Shown: positions 22,424-33,418, counted from the stretch's first letter. The stretch: DNA of 64,000 nucleotides from Siphonodentalium dalli (GCA_032622095.1 CP136063.1:63687897-63751896), one strand, 5' to 3'. Notes: generated by a model not told the origin, from the letters alone. Made by a program: numbers and translations.

Positions 22424-23935
22424 TGGGTAAAAAAATACTCCGTTTCGGTTTTAGTTACCAGTTACAGAGGGTCATAATAAGTTGGGGGAACAGAAATCTG
22501 TGTTGCTAAATCATGAACTTTAAATAATGAGAATGTGAGATAAATGTCATATTGAACCATCAAGTTTGAGCAAACACAAAATAGTTGTGCCCGACTGACC
22601 ATATTTCTAGACGCTGACCCTAAACTTTTTTCCGACTATTCCCAAATATTTCGCCCATACCAAATTAAAAACATAAAAGGGAAATGCAAATACAGCGATG
22701 TTTCATGCATACAAGATGAAGTCCCATGCGACTTATATTGATACCAATATCGTTTAAAGACAAGGTCGTGGTAATCAATACGTGTTTAATGTTCCCACTC
22801 AGTTTGTGGGGGAGAGGTACTTTTTACAATGTTCCTGGCCATGGCCAAAGCCCTGGCATGTTAAACATGTATTTTGATATTCTGTTTTATATGTGTTTGC
22901 ACAGTTTCTTAATGGTTATGGCTCCATTCGAGCACTCGCGCTCTGATTTGGGTGTTTTATTATTTGTATATGTTTTGTTTTATTCAGTGAACTACAGGTT
23001 AAATAAAATTTTGGGCATATATCATACTTGAAATGGACACCATCCATATATATAGTTTAGAAACATTTTTCTTTTGCGACAATACTAGTTTGTATCCTTT
23101 GAGCTGAAACTTGACCTATTTTCATAAAAAAAATTATGCTCGGCATTGAGCGTGTCTCAAACCTGCTAAATTCATAGCAAGAAACAGTTACATGTAGATT
23201 TCGTTATTTTTTTTCCCCATTCAAATTTCATTGCTTCCCTGTAGGTTACATGTAGTCAGTCAGTCATGTAGTCCCAAACACCCATGCATTTGTTTGTATT
23301 TATCTGTATATTTATATTGTCAACATAATGCGCTAATCGGCTGCCAGGGATACCTTTTTTTTTATCTGATTCTTGTTTACTCACCCAAGTTCAGGAAGCA
23401 TAACTCTATTGAATTACTTGTACTTCACTTTGCTGGTAACAAATCAACAAGAGGAGGAATCATGGATATGTTTCATGAGGTTATTTGTAAACAAGAATAA
23501 TGTGACGATGCAGCCTCTCAAAATGACAATAATATATCTTGTTGTTAGTGTTGAAATTGAAGCGAACAGAATGAACTCTTATATGTGCATAACTTCTTGT
23601 CAACTTGTATTTTCTTAGGCCACGAGTCCTTTGCTTGATAACTTTAATATTAAAGTATGAACAACTATATATAAACAGCACGGCAGTATTACGGATAGAT
23701 AAACTTCATGGATTGAGAAACTATCTGGTTGCTAGAAAATCTGCCTCTCCCAGATCTGCCAGTGTAGTGGTCCGGGGCTTAAATTGCTACTGTGTTGGCA
23801 AGGAGCCAACTCATTAGCAAGGAACCGAAACTTAATACAATTATACTGAATTAATAATAGAATAAATCTAGTGACTAGTACTAGTAGATTAAATCTACGA
23901 TACTTAAAATAAGTTACAATATATATAACCCGGTC
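22424..23935. other. Gene-free stretch
   Basis: Holds the dispersed repeat at 22870-23010. Otherwise no supported gene, RNA or repeat. Confidence 0.4.
22870..23010 (+). repeat. Dispersed repeat, copy 2
   Basis: Matches 12195-12345 in blocks, with the CAGTGAACTACAGGTTAAA block at its right instead of its left side. Confidence 0.55.
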
Positions 23936-24554
23936 TTCTTAGCTAGCTAGGGGAGAGCACTTCCCCCACGGTCAGTCCGGGATATAAAGTCTAGGCCTCA
24001 CAAGGCACATACAGAAAACACACAAACAATACTTCACATGATATTTATATATCTACATTATATATATGTGTATAGAATGGAACATAATAACAGAAGCATC
24101 ACATCTCACATAAGTGTATAAAATCCTCTGAGGAATCAACCATCCATTTGTTAAAATAATCTTATTATAGTCAACTGCTATCCCAGACAGATTGTAAGGA
24201 ACTGGTCCGGGAGATTATTCTGGGGGCCAGATCTTGGGTATAGAGTAAAGCCAGGCACTAGATTTTAAAAAGAGATAACAAGTAGAAATTGGTGCAGGTG
24301 GCTTAAATTGGGCTAAGTGGGAAAGGGGGGGGAACCGTATATTGTATGTAGAATAAGTATTATCCTTTACTGTTGCCATGCAGAAGTATTTACTTGCTTG
24401 TGCTGGCTTTATTTTTATGAAGTGACTTAATTAGATCAGCTCCAACTTTGGCACACTGCTCTATACAATTTCTACTTACATACACTATTGGCTTCTGTTA
24501 GATATTAACACTGCCGCATTCACACATATATATAATATATTTAACACTGCCACA
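23936..24554 (-). mobile_element. 3' LTR of a minus-strand Gypsy element
   Basis: 619 bp, similar throughout to the solo LTR at 4466-5130. On the minus strand it starts TGTGGCAGTG immediately after the purine run AAGAGGGGGGAGAA (24555-24568), which reads as the polypurine primer for plus-strand synthesis. This fixes the orientation: the internal region lies at higher coordinates. Confidence 0.8.
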
Positions 24555-24572
24555 TTCTCCCCCCTCTTGAAC
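24555..24572 (-). other. Polypurine tract of the Gypsy element
   Basis: On the minus strand the run AAGAGGGGGGAGAA sits directly against the TG start of the LTR, the position needed for reverse-transcription priming. Confidence 0.7.
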
Positions 24573-25084
24573 AAAACATTTACATACTTGTAATTACCAG
24601 TATATACTGCACCGGTGAAATTCATGCGACCAGCAAGCTGAAATGCACTACATAATATACAAACCTACACTTGACGATGAGTCAAGATACCCCTAACCAT
24701 CCAACGGACGTATTAACCTATACTCAGGGGGTTAAACAATAATTTATGAATGAATCCACAGTTCAACACACTTATCTAGGATAAATGCTACCCTGAAATA
24801 AATGTAAGAGCACCCATAACAATTGACAAGCTGCGAAGGTATCGCCTTGATGCAATAATCAGTCGATTATTGTCAACTGTCGTACCTGAAACGGAACTAG
24901 CCTGGCCTGTAATATCTGGCACCCCTGTCAACGGTTATGTCGACAGTGTCACTTTCATCTACTACAACAACTCCGGGCTCATCCTCTGCTCTGTTGTGCG
25001 GTATGTCACAACGAGAGGAACTCACTTCTTCGATGAGCACCTGAAATACTGTGTTCTCTTACAATCTTCTGAAAAGAAGATGGA

Positions 25085-25460
25085 TGATTGTCACCATCCT
25101 GAGAACCATGTTCACTCATTGTATCAGGAGCACAATCCTGTAAATCTGGAACATTTAACTGAACCCACACAGTCATTCGCAGTTGATAAAATCGCATGCT
25201 GTGGGACAACAAACATGAAATCACCAGCATCTTCAGGTAATTCATCACCATATTGTTCTACAAGATTATCATCAGGATTATCTGAAATAGAAACAATATA
25301 CATGTATACAGGCTCTTCAACTTCATTACTCTCAACAGCATTATCACCTTCCTATGTTGATGGATTTAAATAAACAGGCAGAGAACCAATAGGCTGAAGG
25401 TGATTTCCGTGTAGAGTTCTCTCCCTTCCATTATCACTGCAGGTAACAACAGTAAAATCA
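25085..25460 (-). pseudogene. Integrase C-terminal tail of the Gypsy element
   Basis: The minus strand reads DFTVV, then SDNGRERTLHGNHLQPIGSLP, the characteristic end of Ty3/Gypsy integrases (an RTLHRN-L-P pattern). An acidic tail follows with at least two stop codons. A plus-strand open frame of 167 codons over the same bases (24870-25373) is its shadow. The rest of pol is not present in the window upstream of the insertion at 25734-28888. Confidence 0.6.
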
Positions 25461-25727
25461 TGTATCAGAAGTAGATATGTAAGTCTGAAATAGATTGTCA
25501 CAACTATTTACATATAAGAACATGAGTGCCGTCTCCCCACCCCAACTGCGTCTAAGAGATGGTTTAGCTCGGATAAGCCCATGCTGACCGTAGATGTTTC
25601 CTGTAGAAGCAGAAAAGGGTTAACAGGGTGACATCCAAAAGTAATACAATGTAAGTACATTATATATAACCCTTTTGGCTACATATGTACATGTACCTCA
25701 ACATCAAATTATTGGCAGACCTACAGT

Positions 25728-25733
25728 CAATAG
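25728..25733 (+). repeat. Left target-site duplication CAATAG
   Basis: Identical to 28889-28894 at the far side of the array. Confidence 0.7.
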
Positions 25734-26182
25734 GTTACACTGGTGTAAATGTTTTCCATAGGCCTCAGTGCTAACGTTTTAGCGTATGCTGTTGGCTATA
25801 TGAACCATGGGTCCAATTTGTTTTTTTAATCTGAAAAATTGACATTTCGGTAAACTTTTTACACAAAAAAATCATATCTGTCTAGCAGGGAATTCGCCTT
25901 TAAATCTTGTGTTTTCGTAACTAGTGTCAGATCCGCATAAAAAAATACTGTCATATTTTAGACTACACCAACAAATTCAAACTTCACTACAAAGGGTTAA
26001 TTCCTGTGCCAATGGCTATCTTACCTATGGGAAATCATAGGGAAGAGGTGTGATGATTTTTTTATGCAAAAAGCACACAAGGCTATTGACCAATCAGGGC
26101 CCAGTGTCTATTTTATTCTCTCCTATATATTCCTCCCGCATCCGCTAGAGTTCTCTCCGAACCTTATTTACACCAGTGTAAC
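25734..26182. mobile_element. TIR element, copy A of array
   Basis: 449 bp with perfect 17-bp inverted ends GTTACACTGGTGTAAAT. Near-identical copies at 27087-27535 and 28440-28888. No transposase frame. Confidence 0.8.
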
Positions 26183-27086
26183 CTAAAGCGATAGCCCGCT
26201 TTTTTGCGGAATAATTGTAACACCCTACATTTTTTCAGAATTGCCCATGAATGAAAAAAATGTGTTCAAAAATAATATCACTTCTGTGGTTCTTTATTTA
26301 TCACACACAATTTAACCCCACTCTCTGTAACACATTATTCATCAAAAAAGCACATTTTTCCACCACAAGTCATATTCAGGCCCCATTTTCACACAGTTTT
26401 TGGGGTCTGGTGTTGCAAACTTGGATCAGCTATGGAAGACTGTACAAGATCCTTTCCATGAGAGAACTTCTGGTGATGTGAGGTCATTGAGTCCAGATCT
26501 GATCAGCTGAGCATCAAGCACATGACTTTATCAGCACATGGAAGACTAAAATATGACATTTTCAGGTCTGCAAGGGTGATCCAAGATAACTGGATGTGGG
26601 TGTATATTGAATTAGTTGAACAAAGATATGCTCTCTTTGAAATGCTGAAGCATTTTCTTAAATGTGTCCAAGTTTTAGTGCTATTAACCTTCAAATGGCC
26701 ATACCCACCAGTGAAAATGAGACACTTTTATTATATATATCTGTATATCACTGGCTATAAAATCCAAAATACTTGTTAGATTAGCTTCTTATAACAATTG
26801 GTATGTGTGTCATTGACATGCTCATGTAATGGGTAATTTGCATTATCATGTGACAATTACCACCTTGAAATTTTTTGAAAATACCTTGAAATATTGGCAT
26901 TTTTTATGAAAAATCATACCATTTTTTTGGCCGATGGAAGTGAAAGAAGACATCAGCAGCAAGAATAGCCACACCATGCATGGGAGATTCATTGGACTGA
27001 AAGACCAGGCTGTGAAAAATGCATTAAAATACTTTAAAGTGACTCCCAGGAATCAAAAATGCCAAAAAGTTCATTTTTCCCTTTAG
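26183..27086 (+). repeat. Spacer copy 1 of the 1353-bp array
   Basis: 904 bp between element copies A and B. It begins CTAAAG and ends CTTTAG. Repeated almost identically at 27536-28439. The open frames in it (plus 26251-26481, plus 26522-26779, minus 26503-26694) have no recognisable domain. Confidence 0.8.
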
Positions 27087-27535
27087 GTTACACTGGTGTA
27101 AATGTTTTCCATAGGCCTCAGTGCTAACGTTTTAGTGTATGCTGTTGGCTATATGAACCATGGGTCCAATTTGTTTTTTTAATCTGAAAAATTGACATTT
27201 CGGGAAACTTTTTACACAAAAAAATCATATCTGTCTAGCAGGGAATTCGCCTTTAAATCTTGTGTTTTCGTAACTAGTGTCAGATCCGCATAAAAAAATA
27301 CTGTCATATTTTAGACTACACCAACAAATTCAAACTTCACTACAAAGGGTTAATTCCTGTGCCAATGGCTATCTTACCTATGGGAAATCATAGGGAAGAG
27401 GTGTGATGATTTTTTTATGCAAAAAGCACACAAGGCTATTGACCAATCAGGGCCCAGTGTCTATTTTATTCTCTCCTATATATTCCTCCCGCATCCGCTA
27501 GAGTTCTCTCCGAACCTTATTTACACCAGTGTAAC
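27087..27535. mobile_element. TIR element, copy B of array
   Basis: Exactly 1353 bp downstream of copy A with only scattered single-base differences (for example a T for C in TTTTAGTG/TTTTAGCG). Confidence 0.8.
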
Positions 27536-28439
27536 CTAAAGCGATAGCCCGCTTTTTCGCGGAATAATTGTAACACCCTACATTTTTTCAGAATTGCCCA
27601 TGAATGAAAAAAATGTGTTCAAAAATAATATCACTTCTGTGGTTCTTTATTTATCACACACAATTTAACCCCACTCTCTGTAACACATTATTCATCAAAA
27701 AAGCACATTTTTCCACCACAAGTCATATTCAGGCCCCATTTTCACACAGTTTTTGGGGTCTGGTGTTGCAAACTTGGATCAGCTATGGAAGACTGTACAA
27801 GATCCTTTCCATGAGAGAACTTCTGGTGATGTGAGGTCATTGAGTCCAGATCTGATCAGCTGAGCATCAAGCACATGACTTTATCAGCACATGGAAGACT
27901 AAAATATGACATTTTCAGGTCTGCAAGGGCGATCCAAGATAACTGGATGTGGGTGTATATTGAATTAGTTGAACAAAGATATGCTCTCTTTGAAATGCTG
28001 AAGCATTTTCTTAAATGTGTCCAAGTTTTAGTGCTATTAACCTTCAAATGGCCATACCCACCAGTGAAAATGAGACACTTTTATTATATATATCTGTATA
28101 TCACTGGCTATAAAATCCAAAATACTTGTTAGATTAGCTTCTTATAACAATTGGTATGTGTGTCATTGACATGCTCATGTAATGGGTAATTTGCATTATC
28201 ATGTGACAATTACCACCTTGAAATTTTTTGAAAATACCTTGAAATATTGGCATTTTTTATGAAAAATCATACCATTTTTTTGGCCGATGAAAGTGAAAGA
28301 AGACATCAGCAGCAAGAATAGCCACACCATGCATGGGAGATTCATTGGACTGAAAGACCAGGCTGTGAAAAATGCATTAAAATACTTTAAAGTGACTCCC
28401 AGGAATCAAAAATGCCAAAAAGTTCATTTTTCCCTTTAG
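27536..28439 (+). repeat. Spacer copy 2 of the 1353-bp array
   Basis: Near-identical to 26183-27086; a few substitutions (for example CGGG in place of TGCG near the start and GGCGATCC for GGTGATCC). Confidence 0.8.
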
Positions 28440-28888
28440 GTTACACTGGTGTAAATGTTTTCCATAGGCCTCAGTGCTAACGTTTTAGCGTATGCTGTTG
28501 GCTATATGAACCATGGGTCCAATTTGTTTTTTTAATCTGAAAAATTGACATTTCGGGAAACTTTTTACACAAAAAAATCATATCTGTCTAGCAGGGAATT
28601 CGCCTTTAAATCTTGTGTTTTCGTAACTAGTGTCAGATCCGCATAAAAAAATACTGTCATATTTTAGACTACACCAACAAATTCAAACTTCACTACAAAG
28701 GGTTAATTCCTGTGCCAATGGCTATCTTACCTATGGGAAATCATAGGGAAGAGGTGTGATGATTTTTTTATGCAAAAAGCACACAAGGCTATTGACCAAT
28801 CAGGGCCCAGTGTCTATTTTATTCTCTCCTATATATTCCTCCCGCATCCGCTAGAGGTCTCTCCGAACCTTATTTACACCAGTGTAAC
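28440..28888. mobile_element. TIR element, copy C of array
   Basis: Third copy of the 449-bp element. Its right terminus GTGTAAC is followed directly by the CAATAG duplication at 28889-28894. Confidence 0.8.
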
Positions 28889-28894
28889 CAATAG

Positions 28895-29201
28895 GCCTTA
28901 CCACTCCATATACCATATTGCAATTATGAGCATTCAATTGAACAATGTATGCAATTATGAATTTATCTATTCCGACTGAGCAGTGACTCTCCGATACCTG
29001 AAAATTTGGCTGTAAATATTGCAACACATAGTCACCAGACATTTGCCAGGGTGGGGGCTTCTTGACTCTCCCCGATTTCCTTGTTCCGGCCACTGGTCGA
29101 TATTCAGACGGTGTGTCTAAAATGTCAGTGGTCTCACCTGAAATATTCACACGAGGATCATTATCCGACACTTCAGGCATGATGTCGGTGTCTGTTATCA
29201 C
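28895..29201 (-). pseudogene. Retroelement pol tail fragment
   Basis: A minus-strand frame of about 116 codons contains RPVAGTRKSGRVKKPPPWQM, the basic Arg/Lys-Ser-Arg-Pro-Pro pattern often found after the integrase domain of LTR retrotransposons. Its right end is preceded on the minus strand by a TTTGTTTTAG acceptor-like tract. It lies upstream of the integrase tail at 25085-25460, the reverse of the usual order, so it may belong to a second, nested element. Confidence 0.4.
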
Positions 29202-29221
29202 CTAAAACAAAAGTTGTTACA

Positions 29222-29420
29222 TCATTCCCCCCGAGGGACAGTAGGTATTACTGTATTTTGGGGAAGAGTAACAACATACTCAACATTATCTTCTGAATCT
29301 GAAAAATAATCAGCTATCGGCTCATCAACTCTATCTGTTACAGCCATAGATAAACAAAAAGTTTCAACATAGGGCTGTGAATCCTGTAAACTACTACAAA
29401 TAGCTGAAATAGAATTAGAT
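29222..29420 (-). pseudogene. Coding-like remnant, acidic
   Basis: After a polypyrimidine-AG tract (TTCTATTTCAG, minus strand) a frame of about 60 codons reads SSLQDSQPYVETF and then DEPIADYFSDSEDNVEY before TGA near 29228. Composition looks coding; no family recognised. Probably part of the same decayed retroelement. Confidence 0.3.
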
Positions 29421-29439
29421 AAATGTTTATTACAATGGA

Positions 29440-29763
29440 AATTCTATATTAAAGGGACCTGATAAGGAATTAATGGTACTTATATACATAAGTATAAAGC
29501 TTACCCTTTATTGCTGCCACTTTAAGTGGATTCAGAGGGTTGCGCTGATTCTCTTTCTCTGACTTTTCCCCCCAGATTCCTAAGCCCGACCCTCGAACAG
29601 CTCAACATGGGTAAACACCATGTCCATAATGTGGCTAAGTAGCACTGCTGGTGGTGGTCTCTTTGGACCACATTCAAAGGCCAATTTTTTGGTATTATAC
29701 AAGCTGGTGTCTATCGACCTTCACACCGCTGTATAGATCAGGATTCCCTGGATGTAGAACCAG
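29440..29763 (-). pseudogene. BEN-domain gene fragment, second BEN domain (copy 2)
   Basis: Same content as 19560-19870. The minus strand reads AKKLAFECGPKRPPPAVLLS then HIMDMVFTHVELFEG, a stop, and after a frameshift the NPLNPLKVAAIKG end with a GTAAG donor. The better-preserved N-terminal half here and C-terminal half in copy 1 together show a complete BEN domain family match. It is cut off from its first BEN domain by about 1.2 kb of inserted sequence. Confidence 0.55.
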
Positions 29764-31005
29764 TGGTACCATGATACCACTCTGTAAACCACTTGTAAAC
29801 ATTTAAATCTATTTAAGGTACATATTCATAAAAACTGGTATATGTGCATGCATGTAATAGGCGATCACTGAGTCTATATTGCCCCGGCGTATTGTTTGTG
29901 AATAATTCATTAAAATTCATGAAATTTCATGAATTATCCTTCAAAGTTCAAAATGTACATGAACCAAAAATTGGACAATTCTCAGGTTCATGAACTAAAT
30001 AAAGTGACAATTGGGGTTTATGAACCATATTGGTTCATGAATTGTCGTGAACAATGGAATTGAATGACCTTGTCTAAATTTTGGTTCATGCATATTCATG
30101 AAAAATATTTCCTGAACATTCACTGACCTTTCTTGAACTTTCATGAACAAACTGACCTGTCCATTTTGGGTTCATGCATATTCATAAACTTTGAAGAATA
30201 TTTCATGAGCAATTCATGAATATTCACTGACTGTTCTTGGACTTCCATGACCTGATGTGCAATATGGACTAGTTTTATTTTTTGATACTAAATGATTGAA
30301 TAAACATTGAAATGTAACAGGTGGCCGATAATCAAAAAACAACAAAGATTCAGTTAGCAGGGGATTTATTCGTGCAAAACCCATTTTCGTCTACGAACTG
30401 AAAATACACCATATAAAAAAGACATTTGTTAATGTAAATATTTTGGCCAGTACGGTATACAGGACGGATGTATCGAATAATCAGTCATTCATTTGTGGTA
30501 TTTAAAATTGGAATTTTATGTACATTGTAGCAAAAATGGGATTGATATAAGAGCTGAGAGGGGAAAGTCTCCCTATAACATGAGGGCGCCATGCCTAGCC
30601 AAATACAGAAAGACGTTCACTCCAAAATTCACCTAATGAAACTCAACCGCCTAACAGGCAGGGTTGTTTTTTATTTGTATTTTTTCAATAGTATCTATTG
30701 GGCACATATAAATCTACTTAGTGGATACCAGTGATGGTAATAGGACCTCTAATTTTTCACATTACTGCTGAATAATGAGTACTCAAATCTGGGTAAAATA
30801 TTCCAGAACATGTTGGACAAACAATAAATAAGTTTAAAAAAAAACAAATTAAATAAAGAAATTTGTTTAAACTGGAACAAAATTCCTTGTGGTGGGTCTG
30901 AAGAGCATGCGGGCAATGTGGGAAACGAACCATTGCGTTTCTTTTCAGTGAACAATAAAACTCATTTATCTGTAATTTTGTTCTCCGAAGTTTGCGAGAA
31001 AAAGC
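29764..31005. mobile_element. About 1.2-kb insertion in BEN copy 2
   Basis: Copy 1 reads directly from ACAACCAG into CTCCGAAGTT, whereas copy 2 has about 1220 extra bases between the same blocks (29764 to about 30982). The insertion contains the TTCATGAA-rich tract at 29895-30255 and no coding frame I can support. No TIR or target duplication was found. Confidence 0.5.
29895..30255. repeat. TTCATGAA-rich irregular repeat
   Basis: The self-complementary word TTCATGAA and variants (GTTCATGAAC, TTCATGAATT, TTCATGCATATTCATGAA) recur about every 20-30 bases without a fixed period. Confidence 0.6.
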
Positions 31006-31124
31006 GACCTTACCGACAAATTTCAAAGTATCCAAAAGGTTTCGAATTAGGAGCTGTTAGGAGCATGATTAACGGTCTGCTTCCGTAAAACCTTTTGGAT
31101 ACTTTGAAATTTGTCGGTAAGGTC
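31006..31124. mobile_element. Palindromic MITE in BEN fragment, copy 2
   Basis: 119 bp, same length and termini as 19894-20012, here with nearly perfect arms GACCTTACCGACAAATTTC. Confidence 0.8.
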
Positions 31125-31340
31125 CTCATTTGTGAACATGGCCCTTAGTAATGTATCAGCAGTAGTACAATCGGTTACTTTTGCTAATAAATGGGCACGT
31201 GTGTGTCCATTATAAAGCTGTGCCGACACTTCTTGAACTGTAGAGGGTTCTTGTACAGACTGGGGTGTCCTCTAGTGCGCGCAATCTTTTAAAAAAAAAT
31301 AATAATTCTTTGTAGACATCCTCAAACTCTTTGCCATCCA
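31125..31340 (-). pseudogene. BEN-domain gene fragment, first BEN domain (copy 2)
   Basis: Minus strand reads QEPSTVQEVSAQLYNGH, then AHLLAKVTDCTTADTLLRAM and FTNED before entering the MITE. This is the start of the BEN domain whose later part survives in copy 1. About 120 bp present in copy 1 (the NSLTEKN to MILRD part) is missing here. Confidence 0.5.
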
Positions 31341-31496
31341 ATGATCTCTTGGTCCTGAATAATAAACCATCATTTGTCATCCAATATTCTCTTGGTCCTT
31401 AATAATAAAACATCATTTACATTTATTGTATCTATGCCAGTAATAATATAACAAGTAGTGCTTGTTTTCAGTTGACCTGATATGAAGTGCTAGTTG

Positions 31497-31782
31497 TCAC
31501 ATCAGTCCGTTTATAGCTTCTTTTATATCACCGTCATTGTCACTTGTCGCTAAGGGTGTGTTGCCGTTGGTCGCCATGAGCCTTCTCCTTCTCTTTCGAG
31601 ATTTCTCTTTCACTTTTGGAGTCATTTCCATCGATGTTCCCAGCAATTTTTGCACATTGGCTGAGACTAGTGAGAACCTGTTTAAGTTGCAACTCAGTTG
31701 CTGACTCCGGCTCGGAGTTACTACACGTCTCATCATTCTGAATAATCATCAGAATTATTATCTAGGCCAACACTTCCAGATG
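31497..31782 (-). pseudogene. Possible N-terminal coding remnant upstream of BEN copy 2
   Basis: A minus-strand ATG at 31782 opens MSSGSVGLDNNSDDYSE. Neighbouring frames continue with CSNSEPESATELQLKQVL and a Lys/Arg-rich KEKSRKRRRR. Shifts between three frames suggest an eroded N-terminus with an acidic then a basic region. Its position 5' of the BEN pieces makes it a candidate first exon, but this is inference. Confidence 0.25.
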
Positions 31783-31984
31783 ACATTTTTGTTGTTTTCA
31801 GATTCAGCATCCACAAAGTTCCAGTTCCAAGAAAGGACGCGGAATTGCGCACGATTCAAATTCGGTTCGTAGAAATTATGGATTATGGACACTGGAGATT
31901 TATCCCTCTAATTTTATATCGGAGTTATATATATTTTTTTTAAATATATAATTTCAACAAATAATTTATTTATGTGATTTTAGC

Positions 31985-32420
31985 TGCATATCGACAGTGA
32001 TATCTTTGGGGGGGGGGGGGGTGTCAAAGGTCGATGATGCCAAGGTGTACTGCCAACGTAGTGCCATAAGTTCCCGCCCCAATCTCTTTGTTTACTTTCA
32101 CTTTGGCTCAGGTGTTGCATTAAACGGTGGCAAAAGTGATGATGTTTGTGGAATTGTTATGTCAGTATTGGAGGATTTCCGTCCTGAATGTGTGATAATC
32201 CAATGTGGAACAAATGATATCACGCAATATCTTGAGCCAGTACCAGTAATAGTTGAAAAATTGTTAATATTTTCTATGAGTTTGCTGCTACAACCCTCGG
32301 TGAATGTAGTTTTCCTTGTGGAGCTTTTCCAGTGGACTCGGGTTACACCCAAAATACAATCCTTATAGAATGACGATTACTGATTTCAATTTGTCAGTCA
32401 ATAAATACTATCAACAATAA
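31985..32420 (+). pseudogene. SGNH/GDSL-hydrolase-like fragment
   Basis: A plus-strand frame (31997-32368) contains RPECVIIQCGTNDITQ, the block III Gly-x-Asn-Asp motif of SGNH hydrolases, preceded by a VLEDF helix and followed by VEKLLIFSMSLLLQ and VVFLVELFQ, the helix-strand order of this fold. After TAG at 32366 the coding sense continues in another frame (ITDFNLSVNKYYQQ) to TAA. The catalytic Ser block and the Asp-x-x-His block are absent, so this is an inactive fragment. Such domains occur in some invertebrate retroelements. Confidence 0.5.
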
Positions 32421-32721
32421 ATTAAAATTAATTTTCAATAATTTACCTGGATTTACCTTTAAATTTTAGGATCATCAGGAGTTCCCAAAAAAACATGACC
32501 ACTTGCTGTCTGATGAAGTACATAGCTACTATTCGGGGGAGCTGTGCTGCAGTTTGTTTCAATTGGCAAGGTATTAACATGTTTTCTTGTTGTCTGTTGC
32601 TTGGTACATGTAACTGGGAATTGAACTTATATTTGCAGGCCTCAAAATTGTATCTGCATTGAAAAGTATGCATATATTACATAATCTATAACTATAATTG
32701 AGTACATGTATATATATGATA

Positions 32722-32857
32722 TTAGCATAGTGTTTTTTGACATGTGCAATATCTCAACGAGTTGAAAGTTGGTGTTACCGCGATGCTCTGCCGAGCGATA
32801 ACACCAACTTTCGACGAGTCGAGATGTCGCACATATAAAAAAACACTATGCTAATGT
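32722..32857. mobile_element. Fold-back MITE
   Basis: Arms TTAGCATAGTGTTTTTT and GTTGAAAGTTGGTGTTA are repeated inverted around a loop at about 32781-32801, giving a near-complete palindrome of 136 bp. Confidence 0.75.
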
Positions 32858-33040
32858 TGTATTTATCTTATACCAACCATTTAAATACACTTTCAATGAG
32901 TATTATCTTCAAAATAAGTAGTTTTGTTCGCGTAAAATTCCCAAAAAATCCCAGTCCATAAGGGAAAATTTACAGCAAACAAACTACACGTATACTCTCA
33001 GATTGCAAATACAATGTTACTCTTATCAGTCGTTATATTA

Positions 33041-33263
33041 TTAACCCTCTGAGTGCCAGGGGCTGAACTCGTTGGCCCTAAACCTACAAAATAATTCTGT
33101 TAAAGAATGTAAGAATAAATTATTAAAATTGTAAAAAAAACTAAAAAATTGTTAGGCCAATGCATTCTCTTATATATGCGAGGCGACTCGCATATATAAG
33201 AGAATGCATTGGCACAGGGTATATGGGTTGATACAAAAATTGGACCCCCACTCAAAGGGTTAA
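33041..33263. mobile_element. Fold-back MITE, piggyBac-like, copy 2
   Basis: TTAACCCTCTGAGTGCC start and CACTCAAAGGGTTAA end with a central palindrome CTTATATATGCGAGGCGACTCGCATATATAAG. Same family as 1597-1810. Confidence 0.65.
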
Positions 33264-33394
33264 ATTGGGCCTTGATTTGTTTGTTGGAGCACAATTTCAA
33301 TCATCAATTTAAACCAAAATGGTGACATTTAGTTTGACCAAGCTAGGTCAAGCTAAGCCGATGCTCATTGTCACACTTCGACGGACGGGAAAAG

Positions 33395-33418
33395 CGATAT
33401 CCAACATGTTGGATATCG
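33395..33418. other. 24-bp perfect palindrome
   Basis: CGATATCCAACA and its exact complement without spacer, immediately followed by another CGATATC. Function unknown. Confidence 0.8.

Noticed and set aside
24870-25373. 167-codon plus-strand open frame
   Set aside because: It is antisense to the Gypsy integrase tail, whose minus-strand reading has the recognisable motif. No domain on the plus strand.
26251-28132. Paired identical open frames (76, 63 and 85 codons)
   Set aside because: Identity comes from the 1353-bp duplication; no domain or conserved start context is visible.
25734-28888. CRISPR-like regular repeats
   Set aside because: Unit length of 1353 bp, eukaryotic context and TIRs show a transposon array. 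The 71-78 bp and 30 bp arrays elsewhere also lack a repeat-spacer pattern.
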